Assembly (NCBI GenBank): GCA_964639765.1
Contig: CAZXEN010000039.1
Location: forward strand, 1-13,127
DNA length: 13,127 nucleotides
Source of the DNA: Scybalousia_A sp964639765
Lineage (GTDB): Bacteria; Bacteroidota; Bacteroidia; Bacteroidales; P3
Direction of reading: 5' to 3'
Part shown: positions 7,445-13,127 of the stretch, one piece after another
Layout: every line of letters starts with the position of its first letter
Position numbering within the stretch: the stretch's first letter is position 1
Position numbers and translations under genes: made by a program
Notes under the pieces: generated by a model
What the model saw: the letters and a program-made list of their open reading frames with translations, nothing else
What the model was told of the DNA's origin: nothing
Databases searched by the model: none

Positions 7445-9046
7445 ATGTTCAGGAAAATTGTTGTAACAATATTATGTTTCTTGCTTATAGGCTGCTCTTC
7501 TTCCAAGAAGACAGTCCAAAAGCCTGAGAACTACAAGGAGAATGCTCTTGTAATAGATGCTGTCACCGAACTAAACAACGGTAGTCTGACAACGGCAGAA
7601 TCATTATTCAAAAAACTGATAAAAGAATATGACAATGCCACTGCCATGTATTATCTCTCCAACATTTATGCTCTAAAAGGAGACATGGATGAAGCCATTA
7701 AATATGGAAAGCTTTGTGTGGAGAAAAGCGACAATCTCTGGTTCAAGATTCAGTTGTGCGAGTTTTACATGGCCTTGCAGGATTATGAAAACAGTGCCTT
7801 AATGCTGGAGGAGATCACAAAACAAGAACCTCAGACCTTGGAATATTGGCAGCAATTAGCCTTGATATATCATATCAACAAAGAGTATAAGAAAGAACTT
7901 TCGGTTTTGGACAGAATGGAAGAAAGATTTGGCGTCAATGAAGTTACCTCAATGCAAAAATTTCAAATCTACAGAGAACAGAACAACAGCAAAAAGGCAG
8001 AACAGGAGATACTAAAACTTTCTGAAAACTATCCTACACAAAGCAAATACCTCTCTATACTTGCAGAACTGAAGATGAAAGAGAAAGATTACAACAAAGC
8101 TCTCTTTTATTACAAAAAAGTACAAGAGATAGACCCTGAGGAAGAGAACCTGAACATCACCTTCGCCAACTATTATATGGTAAAAGGCAACGAAGATTCC
8201 ACTTTCTATTATCTCAACAAAGCCATGTTGCAAAAAAATCTTGACACTCCTACAAAAATCAACGTCCTTTATTCTGTATATGGAAATGAAGTCGATAGCG
8301 ATACAACAGTTTTCCAGCGTTTCTTTTCTTTATTGAAGAGTGCAGAAAGTGTTGATACCAACGACTGTAGATTATACTTCCTGCTTAATACAGGCTACAT
8401 GAAGACAGGTGATGATACAAACGGAATTGTTGCAGGCAGGAAAGCAGTGGAAAAAGGTTGCACAGATTATGCTTTATATCAAAATCTGCTATTTGGTATG
8501 AGTACCCACAATATGCCAGATGAAGTTATTGAAATAGCAAATCAGGCAATAGAAAACTACCCTGAACAGCCAATACCTTATCTTTTCAAGGGCATCAATC
8601 AGGAACTCAAAAAAGATTTCAACGCTGCAATAGAAAGTTTTCTGCTATGCGAGAGTGTATGTGGCTCAAAAGACAGGCAAGTATTGGAAGACTGCTATTC
8701 CAATCTTGCAGACTGCTATCATCTCATAGGCGAAAAAGAAAAAAGCTTTTCATATTATGAAAAAGCCTTGAAACTTAATTCATCAAATATCTACATTCTC
8801 AACAACTATGCTTATTATCTGGCATTGGAGAACAAAAATCTGGACAAAGCTCTTGACATGATAGAAAAAGTAATAAAGGTTGTCCCTGACAACATCACTT
8901 ATTTGGATACATATGCTTATGTTTTGTATATGAAGGGTGAGTATTCCAAAGCAAAGAAAGTAATGGAAAGCATCACAATCCCAAAAGAAAAGTGGGATAA
9001 CGTATATAAGGAACACTATGAGCAGATATTGCAGAAACTAAGGTAG
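7445..9046 (+). CDS. TPR-repeat lipoprotein
   Basis: This 533-residue protein begins with a lipoprotein signal: FRK, a hydrophobic stretch, then the lipobox LIGC with Cys17 as the lipidated residue. The following SSSKKT lacks the acidic cluster associated with surface export in Bacteroidota, so it more likely faces the periplasm; this is inference. The rest is helical tetratricopeptide repeats, seen best at about 66-95 (AMYYLSNIYALKGDMDEAIK), 202-232, 236-262, 375-402, 415-446 and 450-510. There is no catalytic domain. TPR proteins act as scaffolds for protein complexes, and this one could support envelope assembly. PorW of the type IX secretion system is also a TPR lipoprotein, but nothing specific links this protein to it. 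It is the last gene of the operon, with a 2-nt gap after the nucleotidyltransferase. The lipobox close to Met1 fixes the start. Confidence 0.88.
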   Translation: MFRKIVVTILCFLLIGCSSSKKTVQKPENYKENALVIDAVTELNNGSLTTAESLFKKLIKEYDNATAMYYLSNIYALKGDMDEAIKYGKLCVEKSDNLWFKIQLCEFYMALQDYENSALMLEEITKQEPQTLEYWQQLALIYHINKEYKKELSVLDRMEERFGVNEVTSMQKFQIYREQNNSKKAEQEILKLSENYPTQSKYLSILAELKMKEKDYNKALFYYKKVQEIDPEEENLNITFANYYMVKGNEDSTFYYLNKAMLQKNLDTPTKINVLYSVYGNEVDSDTTVFQRFFSLLKSAESVDTNDCRLYFLLNTGYMKTGDDTNGIVAGRKAVEKGCTDYALYQNLLFGMSTHNMPDEVIEIANQAIENYPEQPIPYLFKGINQELKKDFNAAIESFLLCESVCGSKDRQVLEDCYSNLADCYHLIGEKEKSFSYYEKALKLNSSNIYILNNYAYYLALENKNLDKALDMIEKVIKVVPDNITYLDTYAYVLYMKGEYSKAKKVMESITIPKEKWDNVYKEHYEQILQKLR

Positions 9047-9093
9047 GTTTCGTTCTTTACCCACAGAAACTTTATCAACAAAATCTTTTTCTT
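9045..9093 (+). terminator. Possible weak terminator between converging genes
   Basis: AGGTTTC (9045-9051) can pair with GAAACTT (9066-9072), six Watson-Crick pairs plus one G-U, around a 14-nt loop. It overlaps the TPR gene stop codon. A T-rich stretch (9085-9091) appears only after a further dozen bases, so this is a poor Rho-independent terminator. It is the only candidate in the 55-bp gap between the TPR and DUF4290 genes. GAAACT also occurs again at 9094-9099. Confidence 0.25.
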
Positions 9094-9101
9094 GAAACTG
9101 C

Positions 9102-9695
9102 TTACTTTTTCTTTGTCTTCTTGGGTTGCTTCCTTTGAGAAACACCTATAAGTTCTTTGTTTGTCTTGAACTGAAAATCCTCAGGCAAAATAATCTTCCC
9201 ATCAGACAACTCCTTGATATGCTCTCTCAATATTGCCTCATCGCAAGTATTGATATTGTATTGCAGGTAAAGTTTTTTCATCTGCTGGGCAAGGTCGTTT
9301 ATAATTTCCCGTTTCTTTTCACCTTCTTCCATATCTGCCACCTTTTTTACCAATGCTTCAAAGAAAGCACCATAAATTCTGAAGGTTATTTTGGAATCCT
9401 TGTACTTTAGTGGCTGAGGTTTTTCGTCTTTCTCTTCTCTCTTAGGCTTTTCAAAAGGAGAATCCACGTCCAGCTTGTAATCAGATATGATAAATAGGTG
9501 ATCCCATAGCTTTTGTTTATAATGGGGTGTATCTTTCCCTACGGGATTTACCTGTCCCATAGCAACAATTATAGATTGTGCATATTCGTTTCTTTCTTCT
9601 TTGGAAGGAATTGTAAGACAATAATCCACCATCTTTTGTATATTCCGCCCATATTCAGGGATTATCATCTTTTTGCGTTGTGTGTTGTATTCCAT
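9102..9695 (-). CDS. DUF4290 family protein of unknown function
   Basis: I recognise the Bacteroidota-specific DUF4290 family from its opening block EYNTQRKKMIIPEYGRNIQK, followed by MVDYCLTIPSKEERNEYAQS. The function is unknown. The protein is 197 residues, soluble and without a signal peptide. It has a charged middle (FEKPKREEKDEKPQ) and a strongly basic tail (QRKQPKKTKKK) that might bind nucleic acid; that last point is speculation. The open frame extends upstream to an ATG at 9749. I place the start at the internal Met because the conserved family block begins there, and because a TAnnTTTG promoter box at 9728-9735 lies inside the extension. The extension residues (LKNCNFATLKKYIIKHF) also look non-coding. 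The gene follows cdsA on the same strand with a 47-nt gap. It has its own promoter but may also be read from cdsA. Confidence 0.85.
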   Translation of the reverse strand: MEYNTQRKKMIIPEYGRNIQKMVDYCLTIPSKEERNEYAQSIIVAMGQVNPVGKDTPHYKQKLWDHLFIISDYKLDVDSPFEKPKREEKDEKPQPLKYKDSKITFRIYGAFFEALVKKVADMEEGEKKREIINDLAQQMKKLYLQYNINTCDEAILREHIKELSDGKIILPEDFQFKTNKELIGVSQRKQPKKTKKK

Positions 9696-9727
9696 AAAGT
9701 GTTTTATTATGTATTTTTTCAGAGTTG

Positions 9728-9755
9728 CAAAATTACAATTTTTTAACAAAACAAA
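9728..9755 (-). promoter_or_regulatory. Promoter of the DUF4290 gene
   Basis: On the minus strand, TTTG (9755-9752) is followed after 16 bp by TAATTTTG (9735-9728), matching the Bacteroidota -33/-7 pattern. Transcription would start near 9721, about 25 nt before the ATG at 9695. The -33 box lies inside the 3' end of cdsA. This promoter decides in favour of the shorter DUF4290 start. Confidence 0.6.
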
Positions 9756-10570
9756 GAAAATCTAATCACAAGATAAGCATATACAATAGGAAGGACCAAC
9801 AATAGGATATCAAATCTGTCAAGTATTCCTCCGTGTCCCGGGAGTATTTTTCCTGAATCCTTTACTCCAAGCTGGCGTTTAAACATACTTTCTGTCAAGT
9901 CGCCAAAAGTACCCACCACACTTGTAAGAACAGCTATTATTATATAATCCCAAAGCAACAGCGCATCAGAACAAAGAGATATTATTATTCCCGCAACAAT
10001 CACACTTAGAAAACCACCTATACTTCCTTCCCAAGTCTTTTTTGGAGATATGCTTTCAAACAGTTTATGCTTGCCAAACTTCATTCCCACAAGATAAGCG
10101 AAGGTGTCATTGCACCAAGCAAAGACAAAAACAGCCATAAGTATCATAGGAGAAAAGTCTCCCTTGATATTTATTATCAAAGAAGTCAAAGCCAACGGCA
10201 CAACGACATATAAACATGCGAGAAAGGTATATGCGATGTTTGTAAAATGGTTCTTGCGTCTGCTGTAGAGCTCAAAAACAAACACAAGCATAGACACCAC
10301 AATAATAGCAGCAAGAAGGACAGAAGACATATACTCTTCACACGAAGAACACAGGACAATGGTTGCATATAGAAGCATTCCTAATATATTTCCCAAAAAA
10401 ACATTGGGATAAATCTCTGCCTTTTTGGTGTTTATGTAGAATTCATTCAAACCTGTCATCGCAATAATAAAGAAATATGCAATACACACCAAGGGATGAA
10501 TAAATATTGCTGCAATGACACTTAGAACATAAACAAGTCCTGTTATTCCTCTAACTACTATATTTGGCAT
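9743..10570 (-). CDS. cdsA: Phosphatidate cytidylyltransferase (CDP-diglyceride synthase)
   Basis: The 275-residue integral membrane enzyme converts phosphatidic acid and CTP to CDP-diacylglycerol and pyrophosphate, the branch point of bacterial phospholipid synthesis. About eight hydrophobic segments run through the protein. The cytidylyltransferase signature is complete near the C-terminus: S228 MFKR, KDSGK at 237-241, PGHGGILDR at 244-252. Further conserved blocks are WCNDTFAYLVG (152-162) and SPKKTWEGSIGG (175-186). Length and ending are normal for the family. The gene diverges from nadD across 94 bp and has a clear promoter 24-40 nt upstream. DUF4290 follows on the same strand. No ftsH or other commonly adjacent gene is in the window. 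Confidence 0.95.
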   Translation of the reverse strand: MPNIVVRGITGLVYVLSVIAAIFIHPLVCIAYFFIIAMTGLNEFYINTKKAEIYPNVFLGNILGMLLYATIVLCSSCEEYMSSVLLAAIIVVSMLVFVFELYSRRKNHFTNIAYTFLACLYVVVPLALTSLIINIKGDFSPMILMAVFVFAWCNDTFAYLVGMKFGKHKLFESISPKKTWEGSIGGFLSVIVAGIIISLCSDALLLWDYIIIAVLTSVVGTFGDLTESMFKRQLGVKDSGKILPGHGGILDRFDILLLVLPIVYAYLVIRFSLFC

Positions 10571-10600
10571 ATCGATAAAAAGTTTTTGTTAATTCTTTTG

Positions 10601-10629
10601 CAAAGATATAACATTTATCCAAAAGCAAA
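10601..10629 (-). promoter_or_regulatory. Promoter of cdsA
   Basis: On the minus strand, TTTG (10629-10626), 17 bp, then TATCTTTG (10608-10601) match the Bacteroidota TTTG/TAnnTTTG pattern. The predicted start is near 10594, about 24 nt ahead of the cdsA ATG at 10570. A second TTTG at 10623-10620 is too close to serve. I see no equally good promoter for the divergent nadD in the same gap. Confidence 0.65.
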
Positions 10630-10664
10630 GCAATAAATAAAAGTTTTCTTGCGTTAAGACTTAT

Positions 10665-11246
10665 ATGAAAAAAGAGAAAATAGGCTTATACTTTGGCAGT
10701 TTCAATCCCATTCACAATGGACATCTAATACTTGCTAATCATATTGTAGATAATACTGATTTGGAGAAGATATGTTTTGTTGTCTCTCCTCAGAATCCAT
10801 TAAAACAACTCTCATCTCTATTAGATAACAAAACAAGACTGCATTTGGTTAATTTGGCTATAGAAGATAATGACAAGTTTTTCGCAAGTGATGTTGAGTT
10901 TTCCCTGCCCTCCCCTTCTTATACTATCAATACTTTAAACTATTTAAGCCAGACATATCCTCAAAAGGAAGTTTCTTTAATTATGGGACAAGATAATTTA
11001 GTCAATTTTCATAAATGGAAAGATTGGCAAAAGATTTTGTCTGCATATAATATATATGTCTATCCAAGAAAAGAATGTTCTTCTTCTACTCTACAAAAAC
11101 ACGAACATATACATCTACTTAATTCACCTTTAATAGATATTTCTGCAACTTATATCAGAGAACTGATAAAAAAAGGTGAAGACATAAGGAGTCTTGTTCC
11201 AGAAAGGGTATGCAAGGAAATAGAAGAAAAAAATCTGTATAAATAA
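10665..11246 (+). CDS. nadD: Nicotinate-nucleotide adenylyltransferase
   Basis: This 193-residue cytoplasmic enzyme adenylates nicotinic acid mononucleotide with ATP to give deamido-NAD, the shared step of de novo and Preiss-Handler NAD synthesis. The nucleotidyltransferase fold is marked by GSFNPIHNGH at 11-20, the (T/H)xGH-type ATP site with His17 and His20. MGQDNLVNFHKWKDW (107-121) is typical of NadD. ISATYIREL (159-167) is the second ATP-binding motif, and LVPERVCKEIEEKNLY closes the protein as usual. The length is normal. The start at 10665 places the GSFNP motif at the usual distance from the N-terminus. It is transcribed alone here, divergent from cdsA and convergent with the transporter gene. 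Confidence 0.95.
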   Translation: MKKEKIGLYFGSFNPIHNGHLILANHIVDNTDLEKICFVVSPQNPLKQLSSLLDNKTRLHLVNLAIEDNDKFFASDVEFSLPSPSYTINTLNYLSQTYPQKEVSLIMGQDNLVNFHKWKDWQKILSAYNIYVYPRKECSSSTLQKHEHIHLLNSPLIDISATYIRELIKKGEDIRSLVPERVCKEIEEKNLYK

Positions 11247-11251
11247 AACAA

Positions 11252-11289
11252 GAAAAAAATACCGATAACCAAATAAGATTATCGGTATT
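11252..11289 (-). terminator. Intrinsic terminator of the POT transporter gene
   Basis: AATACCGATAA (11258-11268) and TTATCGGTATT (11279-11289) form a perfect 11-bp stem with a 10-nt loop. On the minus strand the stem runs straight into a T tract (11257-11253), the classic intrinsic terminator form, 21 nt after the transporter stop codon. On the plus strand the stem lies 11 nt past the nadD stop codon but is followed by CCCATTATG. It could at most slow or protect the nadD transcript, not end it efficiently. Confidence 0.9.
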
Positions 11290-11310
11290 CCCATTATGAA
11301 AAGATAATTA

Positions 11311-12852
11311 TTATTTTGTAACTCTTTCAAGCCATTTGACCATTCCAAGCATTACACACATGGAAATAACGCATACAATTAGGAATACCAACCAGCAATA
11401 CTGGATTGGCCAAGCGTTGTACATAACAGGTCCTATCCATATAAGAAGGTTACCTACTGCTGTTGCTCCAAGCCACAATCCCTGGCACAATCCCAAAAGA
11501 TGTTTTGGTGCAACCTTGGAAACAAATGACAATCCCAAAGGAGAAATAAACAATTCTGCAACAGTAAGGAAGAAATAAGTTACAATAAGTACCCACCAGT
11601 CTGCTTTCATACCTGCGGCTATTGATTCGTCCATTGCTCTGAAGTCAGTTCCAGATGGATAACCTTGAACAGCAGAGAATATCATTAGGAACAGGTAAGC
11701 ACAACCAGCTATTGCCATACCGTAAGCTATCTTTCTTGGAGTGGAAATATCTTTCCCTTTTCTTGCCAATGCTCCAAATATCCACATGATTATAGGAGTA
11801 AGCACGATAACAAAGAATGGATTGACAGCTTGCCAGATTTCCGGAGCTATTTTATCTGTTTTCACAAAATCTCTTGCAAATACAGAAAGAGACTGTCCAT
11901 TCTGATGGAAAGAGAACCAGAAGAATATTGCTATACCAAGAACTGCAAACAAAGCATACATTCTTTGTTTGATTTCTTTTGCCATTGCCTGTTTCTCTTC
12001 AAAAGTATATTCAACGGCTGCCACTTCTTCTTTCTTGGCAGGAGTTGGGAATGTCTTCTTGTTGTAAAGGAATATTATAAGAGAGATAAGCATTGCAGCG
12101 ACAGATGCTATGAATGAGAAATGAACACCTTGGTTGAACACCTCCAAGTATCTGCTTGGGTCAAAAATTCCGCTGACTGTTGCAGCAGAGGACAGTTCAT
12201 TGTACTTGGACAATTGGTCTCCTATGTTGCCATCTATAACTTTGTGGCAAAGCTCAGGAAGATTTGCATTATAAATAAAGCCATTAGCCTTCAACCACCA
12301 CTGTCTTAGCAAAGGAGCTACAAAAGGAGCAATCAAACCTCCTATATTTATAAACACATAAAAGATTTGGAAGCCGGAATCTCTCTTGCTTTTTGCTATA
12401 CGAAGTTCTTCTTCGCCTTTCTTTGCAGCCTCTGCCTCAAGATTATCATACATTTGACCGACAATAGCCTGCAAATTACCCTTGAACAATCCGTTACCAA
12501 ATGCAATCAAAGCCAATGCAAAGCAAGTAAAAGGCAATAACCATGAAGTATTTGTACTTGTTGAAGTGATAGGAATAGCAAGCAGGATATATCCTAAAGC
12601 CATTACTATCAAACCTTTTTGGATAGTACCTTTATAGTTTTGAGAACGGTCCGCAATAATACCTCCTACAAGAGAAAGCACATATATTGCAGCATAGAAA
12701 ACAGAGTAGATTACTCCTGCTACTCCATCTGGAAGACCAAATTTTGAGCAAAGGAATAACAATAAAACGGCATTCATAATATAGTAGCCAAAACGCTCTC
12801 CCATATTACTTAAAGCAGCCGCAACTAAACCTTTTGGATGACTTTTAAACAT
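11311..12852 (-). CDS. POT family (MFS) peptide transporter
   Basis: The 513-residue membrane protein belongs to the proton-dependent oligopeptide transporter (PTR2/POT) family, which brings di- and tripeptides across the inner membrane. I see about 12-14 hydrophobic helices. Family motifs are present: GERFGYY on helix 1 (18-24), GGIIADRSQNYKGTIQKG after helix 2 (63-80), FYVFINIGGLIAP (164-176), FWFSFHQNGQSLSVFA (311-326) and AELFISPLGLSFV (432-444), with Glu433 at the conserved helix-10 acid. A long polar stretch (about 185-245) and a charged linker (264-295) separate the halves. Unusually, the first Glu of the E1xxE2R motif is Asn16 (NMGER). The frame is intact. It is transcribed alone, with a strong terminator downstream and a promoter about 180 nt upstream, leaving a long leader. 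The substrate is presumably small peptides but is not proven by sequence. Confidence 0.9.
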   Translation of the reverse strand: MFKSHPKGLVAAALSNMGERFGYYIMNAVLLLFLCSKFGLPDGVAGVIYSVFYAAIYVLSLVGGIIADRSQNYKGTIQKGLIVMALGYILLAIPITSTSTNTSWLLPFTCFALALIAFGNGLFKGNLQAIVGQMYDNLEAEAAKKGEEELRIAKSKRDSGFQIFYVFINIGGLIAPFVAPLLRQWWLKANGFIYNANLPELCHKVIDGNIGDQLSKYNELSSAATVSGIFDPSRYLEVFNQGVHFSFIASVAAMLISLIIFLYNKKTFPTPAKKEEVAAVEYTFEEKQAMAKEIKQRMYALFAVLGIAIFFWFSFHQNGQSLSVFARDFVKTDKIAPEIWQAVNPFFVIVLTPIIMWIFGALARKGKDISTPRKIAYGMAIAGCAYLFLMIFSAVQGYPSGTDFRAMDESIAAGMKADWWVLIVTYFFLTVAELFISPLGLSFVSKVAPKHLLGLCQGLWLGATAVGNLLIWIGPVMYNAWPIQYCWLVFLIVCVISMCVMLGMVKWLERVTK

Positions 12853-13025
12853 AGTTTTTATTATTTTTAGTTATACTTTAATTATTTATATTTCAACATC
12901 TTGAGTTTAATCTTCAAGTCTTGCGAAAAAGTCTTGATTTCTGAGAAAAAAGTCTTGATGTTTATACCAAAAAGTTTTGATCTTTTTCTCTAAAATCCTA
13001 ATCTTTTTCAGTCCTCTTCAAGTTG
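12853..13025 (-). promoter_or_regulatory. Long repeat-rich 5' leader of the POT transporter gene
   Basis: Between the predicted transcription start (near 13025) and the transporter ATG lie about 170 bases without a gene. Other predicted leaders in the window are roughly 20-40 nt. On the plus strand the leader holds (A/G)TCTTG or close variants at 12898, 12918, 12931, 12952 and 12974 (the last GTTTTG), and ATCTTTTTC at 12980-12988 and 13001-13009. A- or T-tracts of five or six are centred near 12928, 12948, 12971, 12985 and 13005. TCTTCAAGT occurs at 12911-12919 and again at 13015-13023. I see no start codon with a plausible leader peptide and no known riboswitch. A regulatory role is inference. 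Confidence 0.5.
12898..13009. repeat. Degenerate ~21-bp repeats with phased A-tracts
   Basis: The best pair of units are 12931-12951 and 12952-12973, each starting GTCTTGAT and ending in a run of five or six A. Flanking diverged units start near 12898, 12918 and 12974. The ATCTTTTTC pair at 12980 and 13001 has the same 21-bp period. The spacing is close to two helical turns, as expected for protein half-sites on one face of DNA or for intrinsic bending. Confidence 0.5.
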
Positions 13026-13031
13026 GAGTTG

Positions 13032-13062
13032 CAAAGGTATATATTTTTTGAGTTTTAACAAA
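13032..13062 (-). promoter_or_regulatory. Promoter of the POT transporter gene
   Basis: On the minus strand, TTTG (13062-13059) followed after 19 bp by TACCTTTG (13039-13032) is an excellent match to the Bacteroidota TTTG/TAnnTTTG promoter. The predicted start is near 13025, giving a leader of about 170 nt before the ATG at 12852. I found no TAnnTTTG match closer to the gene. Confidence 0.65.
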
Positions 13063-13074
13063 GATTTTAATAAA

Positions 13075-13125
13075 GGTGGGTTCTATTTATTCACTTTTTG
13101 GTCATCCAAACAAACAGAACCCGTT
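13075..13125. other. Two-tier hairpin at the right edge, possible terminator of an off-window gene
   Basis: GGGTTCT (13078-13084) pairs with AGAACCC (13116-13122). In plus-strand RNA, three G-U pairs (13075-13077 with 13123-13125) could extend the stem. Inside it, TTTGG (13097-13101) pairs with CCAAA (13106-13110) around a TCAT loop. The minus-strand reading continues with TTTATT after CACC, a weak T tract. It may end a minus-strand gene lying to the right, or a plus-strand transcript, but the window stops too soon to tell. Confidence 0.35.
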
Positions 13126-13127
13126 AA

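Noticed and set aside
7445..9046. Assigning the TPR lipoprotein as the type IX secretion factor PorW.
   Set aside because: Only the TPR-plus-lipobox layout is shared. No PorW-specific motif or other type IX secretion gene is visible here.
12898..13009. The repeats upstream of the transporter considered as a CRISPR array.
   Set aside because: The units are about 21 bp, diverged and contiguous, without unique spacers of regular length, and no cas genes are present.
1..13127. Signs of a mobile element, prophage, defence island or novel system.
   Set aside because: All nine large genes belong to recognisable families with intact frames. There is no transposase, integrase, terminal repeat pair, tRNA target site or abrupt shift in base composition.

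Overview
The window looks like ordinary chromosome of a member of the Bacteroidota, most likely Bacteroidales. The evidence is AT-rich DNA, start codons without clear Shine-Dalgarno sequences, and five upstream boxes matching the Bacteroidota sigma factor -7 consensus TAnnTTTG (three with a plausible TTTG -33 box). The protein set fits too: a DUF4290 protein, an N-terminally anchored SurA_N/PPIC isomerase of about 720 residues, a secreted C69 dipeptidase and a POT-type transporter. No genus can be named from the sequence alone.

Layout, left to right. Positions 1-507 hold no convincing gene, only AT-rich DNA with short repeats and hairpins. Then come two minus-strand genes, each with its own terminator: a secreted C69 dipeptidase (508-2280) and a large periplasmic peptidyl-prolyl isomerase/chaperone (2439-4607). 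A divergent promoter region (4608-4764) separates them from a plus-strand operon of three genes: an S41 carboxy-terminal processing protease (4765-6402), a sugar-phosphate nucleotidyltransferase with a C-terminal left-handed beta-helix (6435-7442), and a TPR lipoprotein (7445-9046). Converging on it are two minus-strand genes: DUF4290 (9102-9695, start moved inward from the longest open frame) and cdsA (9743-10570). nadD (10665-11246) runs divergently from cdsA. The last gene is a POT/MFS peptide transporter on the minus strand (11311-12852). Its promoter lies about 170 nt upstream of the start, leaving a long leader built from phased A-tracts and CTTGA-type repeats.

Most products act at the cell envelope: processing and folding in the periplasm (S41 protease, PPIase), peptide breakdown and uptake (C69 dipeptidase, POT transporter), phospholipid synthesis (CdsA) and activated-sugar supply (nucleotidyltransferase). 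NadD makes NAD. Dipeptidase and POT transporter fit a peptide-using lifestyle, though they lie about 9 kb apart and are not co-transcribed.

I found no mobile element, CRISPR array, toxin-antitoxin pair, phage gene, tRNA or rRNA, and no convincing undescribed system. The features most worth a second look are the repeat-rich leader of the transporter, the missing first glutamate in its E1xxE2R motif, and the repeat and hairpin cluster at 1-507.
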